Part shown: positions 11,881 to 11,925 of the stretch, piece after piece
Position numbering within the stretch: the stretch's first letter is position 1
How the letters are laid out: each line of letters starts with the position of its first letter
Source: Candidatus Kaiserbacteria bacterium
GTDB lineage: Bacteria > Patescibacteriota > Minisyncoccia > Phycocordibacterales > UBA918
Direction of reading: 5' to 3'
NCBI GenBank assembly: GCA_007117575.1
Contig: SKGH01000007.1
Location: forward strand, 1-11,925
DNA: 11,925 nucleotides
Program-made: the position numbers and the translations under genes
The notes under the pieces: model-generated
Told to the model about the DNA's origin: nothing
What the model saw: only the letters and a program-made list of their open reading frames with translations
The model's database searches: none

Positions 11881-11925
11881 AAATATGCGTGATGATAAAC
11901 AACCCTGTGTATACATACTTGCAAG

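Noticed and set aside
11512..11892. Open frame of 126 codons beginning with a VELVDTQDLKFC-like stretch
   Set aside because: Its start is the translated tRNA-Leu gene and the rest runs through dispersed repeats; a well-known kind of false gene.

Overview
The window looks like a chromosomal segment of a small-genome bacterium, most likely of the Candidate Phyla Radiation (Patescibacteria, Parcubacteria-like). The reasons are a minimal IF-2 that starts directly at the G domain, several tiny membrane proteins, genes almost without Shine-Dalgarno sequences, and promoters whose -10 box sits 6-8 nt before the start codon. The lineage is an inference. TAA, TAG and TGA all behave as stops, so there is no sign of a recoded genetic code.

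Left part (1-4172): the 5' end of msrA (minus strand); a strong promoter feeding a 36-residue highly basic protein (plus); then a minus-strand cassette reading HigB-like toxin, HigA-like antitoxin fused to an ImmA/IrrE metallopeptidase, and a type III DNA methyltransferase (Mod) that has lost its C-terminal half. A perfect palindrome covers the -35 box of the cassette. radC lies upstream on the same strand.

Middle (4173-6061): a PD-(D/E)XK nuclease-like protein (plus) with a leaderless-type promoter, facing three minus-strand genes of unknown function: a 44-residue membrane/coiled-coil protein, a 254-residue membrane-anchored TolB-like protein and a 68-residue two-helix membrane protein.

Right-middle (6062-10353): a cysteine desulfurase (minus) and an infB-rbfA pair (plus). 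Three copies of an undescribed MITE-like element sit between these genes. They share a 16-bp terminal inverted repeat, and each is flanked by its own 5-bp target duplication (ACACT, AGTTT, ATACT). Copy 1 is a three-level nest: the outer element holds an inner ~101-bp inverted-repeat module and also a 94-bp REP-like insert with an 8-bp duplication. Copy 2 is the matching empty site for that insert and carries the inner module in the opposite relative orientation. Copy 3 has only a 12-bp core. infB has a structured 5' leader with two hairpins.

Right end (10354-11925): a cytosolic GGDEF diguanylate cyclase (minus) with an intact inhibitory site, a terminator-like hairpin, divergent tRNA-Cys(GCA) and tRNA-Leu(UAA) genes, and a gene-free tail with dispersed direct and inverted repeats.

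The most notable observations are the nested MITE family with internally provable target duplications, the window-wide leaderless promoter layout, and the HigB / HigA-ImmA / truncated-Mod cassette.
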